Shown in pieces: positions 6,788 through 7,865 of a DNA stretch of 7,865 nt. A model generated the notes under the pieces. The model was not told the DNA's origin. It made no database searches and worked only from the letters and a program-made list of their open reading frames with translations. Numbering within the stretch: position 1 is the stretch's first letter; each line of letters begins with the position of its first letter. The DNA lies in the NCBI GenBank assembly GCA_017504335.1, contig JAFVRI010000050.1:1-7865 (forward strand), read 5' to 3'. The position numbers and the translations under genes were made by a program. This stretch comes from Clostridia bacterium (GTDB taxonomy: Bacteria; Bacillota; Clostridia; Oscillospirales; CAG-272).

Positions 6788-7865
6788 GACAGTACCACCG
6801 TTTTTTTGTTTTCCTGCTTGGAAGAAAGCGCGAAAGATTCCTTCACGGAATTTCCTTCCGTCACGATTTCAAGATCATACCCGCCGAAAAAGCCTTTGAA
6901 CGAAACGCATCCGTTCTCATCGGTCACCACTTCCTCTTCGGTGTGCCACTTTTTCTGCAAAAGATCTTTGATTTTGAAATATGCGGGCTTGGGAGTCATA
7001 TCGAAGCGCAAAAGGCCGCCGTAGAAATAATTCTCTCCCAAGGTCATATCCCCTTGGGATGCCTTGATGGCTTCGGGGTCGGGATCCCACAGATGGGCGT
7101 AGCCGTCCACCAGATTCCAATAGACGATCTGCTCCACACTCGGATGAGAGAACCAAATGGAATAGAGATTTTCAAGGATCTCTGCCTGGATCTCCTCGTC
7201 CTCCTTCTCCCAGGAATAGGCGGGCAGGGTCACCTCGGTGATCTGCAAGGGCTTACCGAGACCTGCGTACAGATCCATATGCTTGTAAAGCCCCTCGGGA
7301 TTCAGAAACGGTCTGGTCTTTACGTATTCATTTTCCGATTTATGGAAGAGGTGGTACTGCATCCCGATGGCATCGATCCTCGCTCCCTTGAGCAGGTTCG
7401 CCTCGATGTAGGAATAATACTGATCGGTAGCGCGGCAGCCCTTATCCCAACAAAGATCGGTCCCTTCATTGAGGCAAAGACAGTTGTTTGGAAAATATTT
7501 TTCAGCCAGCTTAAAGCACCACTCCACAAAATCCGGCTCGTCATAAAATGCCGTTTTTCCCTTCTTCCATCCCATCTCGTTGGTGACCTCGATGGTGGGG
7601 ATCTTGTGGGCGTAACGGGCGGAGATCTCCGAAAATCTCCTCTCCAGCTCCCGCTTCACCTCGTCCACGCTTGCCTCATACAGCCACTTGGGGAAGAAAG
7701 CATCATATGCCAAGGCATGCTCACGGGGCTCGATCCCATGGGCTTCGCAAAACTCCATGCAAAGATCGGGAGCGGGACGACGGTAGATCTTCGGGCTGTC
7801 CTTGGCATAGCGGGGCTTGCCACGCTCGGGCTCCAACGTATCCCAATAAAACGGCAGAGTCGCCA
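6784..7865 (-). CDS. GH10-like glycoside hydrolase (endo-beta-1,4-xylanase family), N-terminus outside window
   Basis: The frame runs off the window end; the last visible codons read ATLPFYWDTLEPERGKPRY. I number the first complete codon (7863-7861) as residue 1, giving 359 visible residues. The (beta/alpha)8 GH10 pattern is recognisable: YWDTLEPERG, REHALAYDAFFPKWL, the acid/base Glu96 in VTNEMGW (7576-7578), CLNEGTD, IDAIGMQYHLF, the nucleophile Glu210 in QITEVTLP (7234-7236) and VYWNLVDGYAHLW. A C-terminal segment of about 50 residues (TDENGCVSFKGFFGGYDLEIV) looks like the small beta appendage found on some gut and environmental GH10 proteins. Unlike classical xylanases, the WH of the HTLVWH motif is YD here (Asp54), and the ENxMKW motif reads TLPFYW. 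Signal peptide and cellular location cannot be judged because the 5' end is missing. The TTG at 7836 is an internal Leu codon, not the start. The permease gene follows with a 4-base overlap. Confidence 0.85.
   Translation of the reverse strand, partial: ATLPFYWDTLEPERGKPRYAKDSPKIYRRPAPDLCMEFCEAHGIEPREHALAYDAFFPKWLYEASVDEVKRELERRFSEISARYAHKIPTIEVTNEMGWKKGKTAFYDEPDFVEWCFKLAEKYFPNNCLCLNEGTDLCWDKGCRATDQYYSYIEANLLKGARIDAIGMQYHLFHKSENEYVKTRPFLNPEGLYKHMDLYAGLGKPLQITEVTLPAYSWEKEDEEIQAEILENLYSIWFSHPSVEQIVYWNLVDGYAHLWDPDPEAIKASQGDMTLGENYFYGGLLRFDMTPKPAYFKIKDLLQKKWHTEEEVVTDENGCVSFKGFFGGYDLEIVTEGNSVKESFALSSKQENKKTVVLS

Noticed and set aside
6254..7024. Open frame of 256 codons on the plus strand opposite the permease and glycosidase
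   Set aside because: It is antisense to two recognisable proteins across their junction, with a low-complexity His/Lys/Arg-rich translation and no ribosome binding site evident.
7834..7836. TTG as start codon of the GH10-like gene
   Set aside because: The frame stays open to the window end, and the upstream residues ATLPFYWDT match the GH10 fold, so this is an internal Leu codon of a truncated gene.

Overview
The window looks like an ordinary chromosomal segment of a fermentative anaerobic Firmicute, most likely an uncultured gut or rumen Clostridia member. The reasons are the pflB-pflA pair, consensus-like SigA promoters with 17-base spacers and extended -10 boxes, strong AGGAG-type ribosome binding sites, short terminator-bounded transcription units, and proteins of clostridial flavour (AraM, GufA-type ZIP, an 11-helix NSS symporter, a GH10-like glycosidase). 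The assignment to a lineage is inference. I see no tRNA, rRNA, CRISPR array, insertion sequence, phage gene or attachment site, and no gene-free stretch longer than about 140 bases.

Layout. Plus strand, left: the C-terminal ~60% of pyruvate formate-lyase (pflB, cut by the window start), then one base later its radical-SAM activating enzyme (pflA), closed by a hairpin terminator. The T-run of that terminator runs into the -35 box of the next promoter, which drives a ZIP-family metal transporter. A second promoter with the same extended -10 core drives a sodium:neurotransmitter-symporter-family transporter, probably for amino acids. It ends in a perfect 14-bp hairpin that can also serve the convergent gene. 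Minus strand, right: an AraM-type sn-glycerol-1-phosphate dehydrogenase with its own promoter and ribosome binding site. Further right is a minus-strand operon of a GH10-like glycoside hydrolase (cut by the window end) whose stop overlaps by 4 bases (ATGA) the start of an EamA/DMT-family permease, closed by a GC-rich terminator.

How the genes fit together. pflB and pflA form one functional unit: PflA installs the glycyl radical on PflB, which splits pyruvate with CoA into acetyl-CoA and formate. The ZIP and NSS genes are separate transport units. AraM makes sn-glycerol-1-phosphate from dihydroxyacetone phosphate, and no obvious partner gene (arabinose genes, pcrB) is in view. The glycosidase and permease are translationally coupled and may act on a common sugar substrate, but that is inference.

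I found no convincing undescribed multi-gene system. The most unusual signal is the GH10-like enzyme: it keeps both catalytic glutamates but appears to have replaced several residues that bind xylose in the glycone subsites of classical GH10 xylanases.
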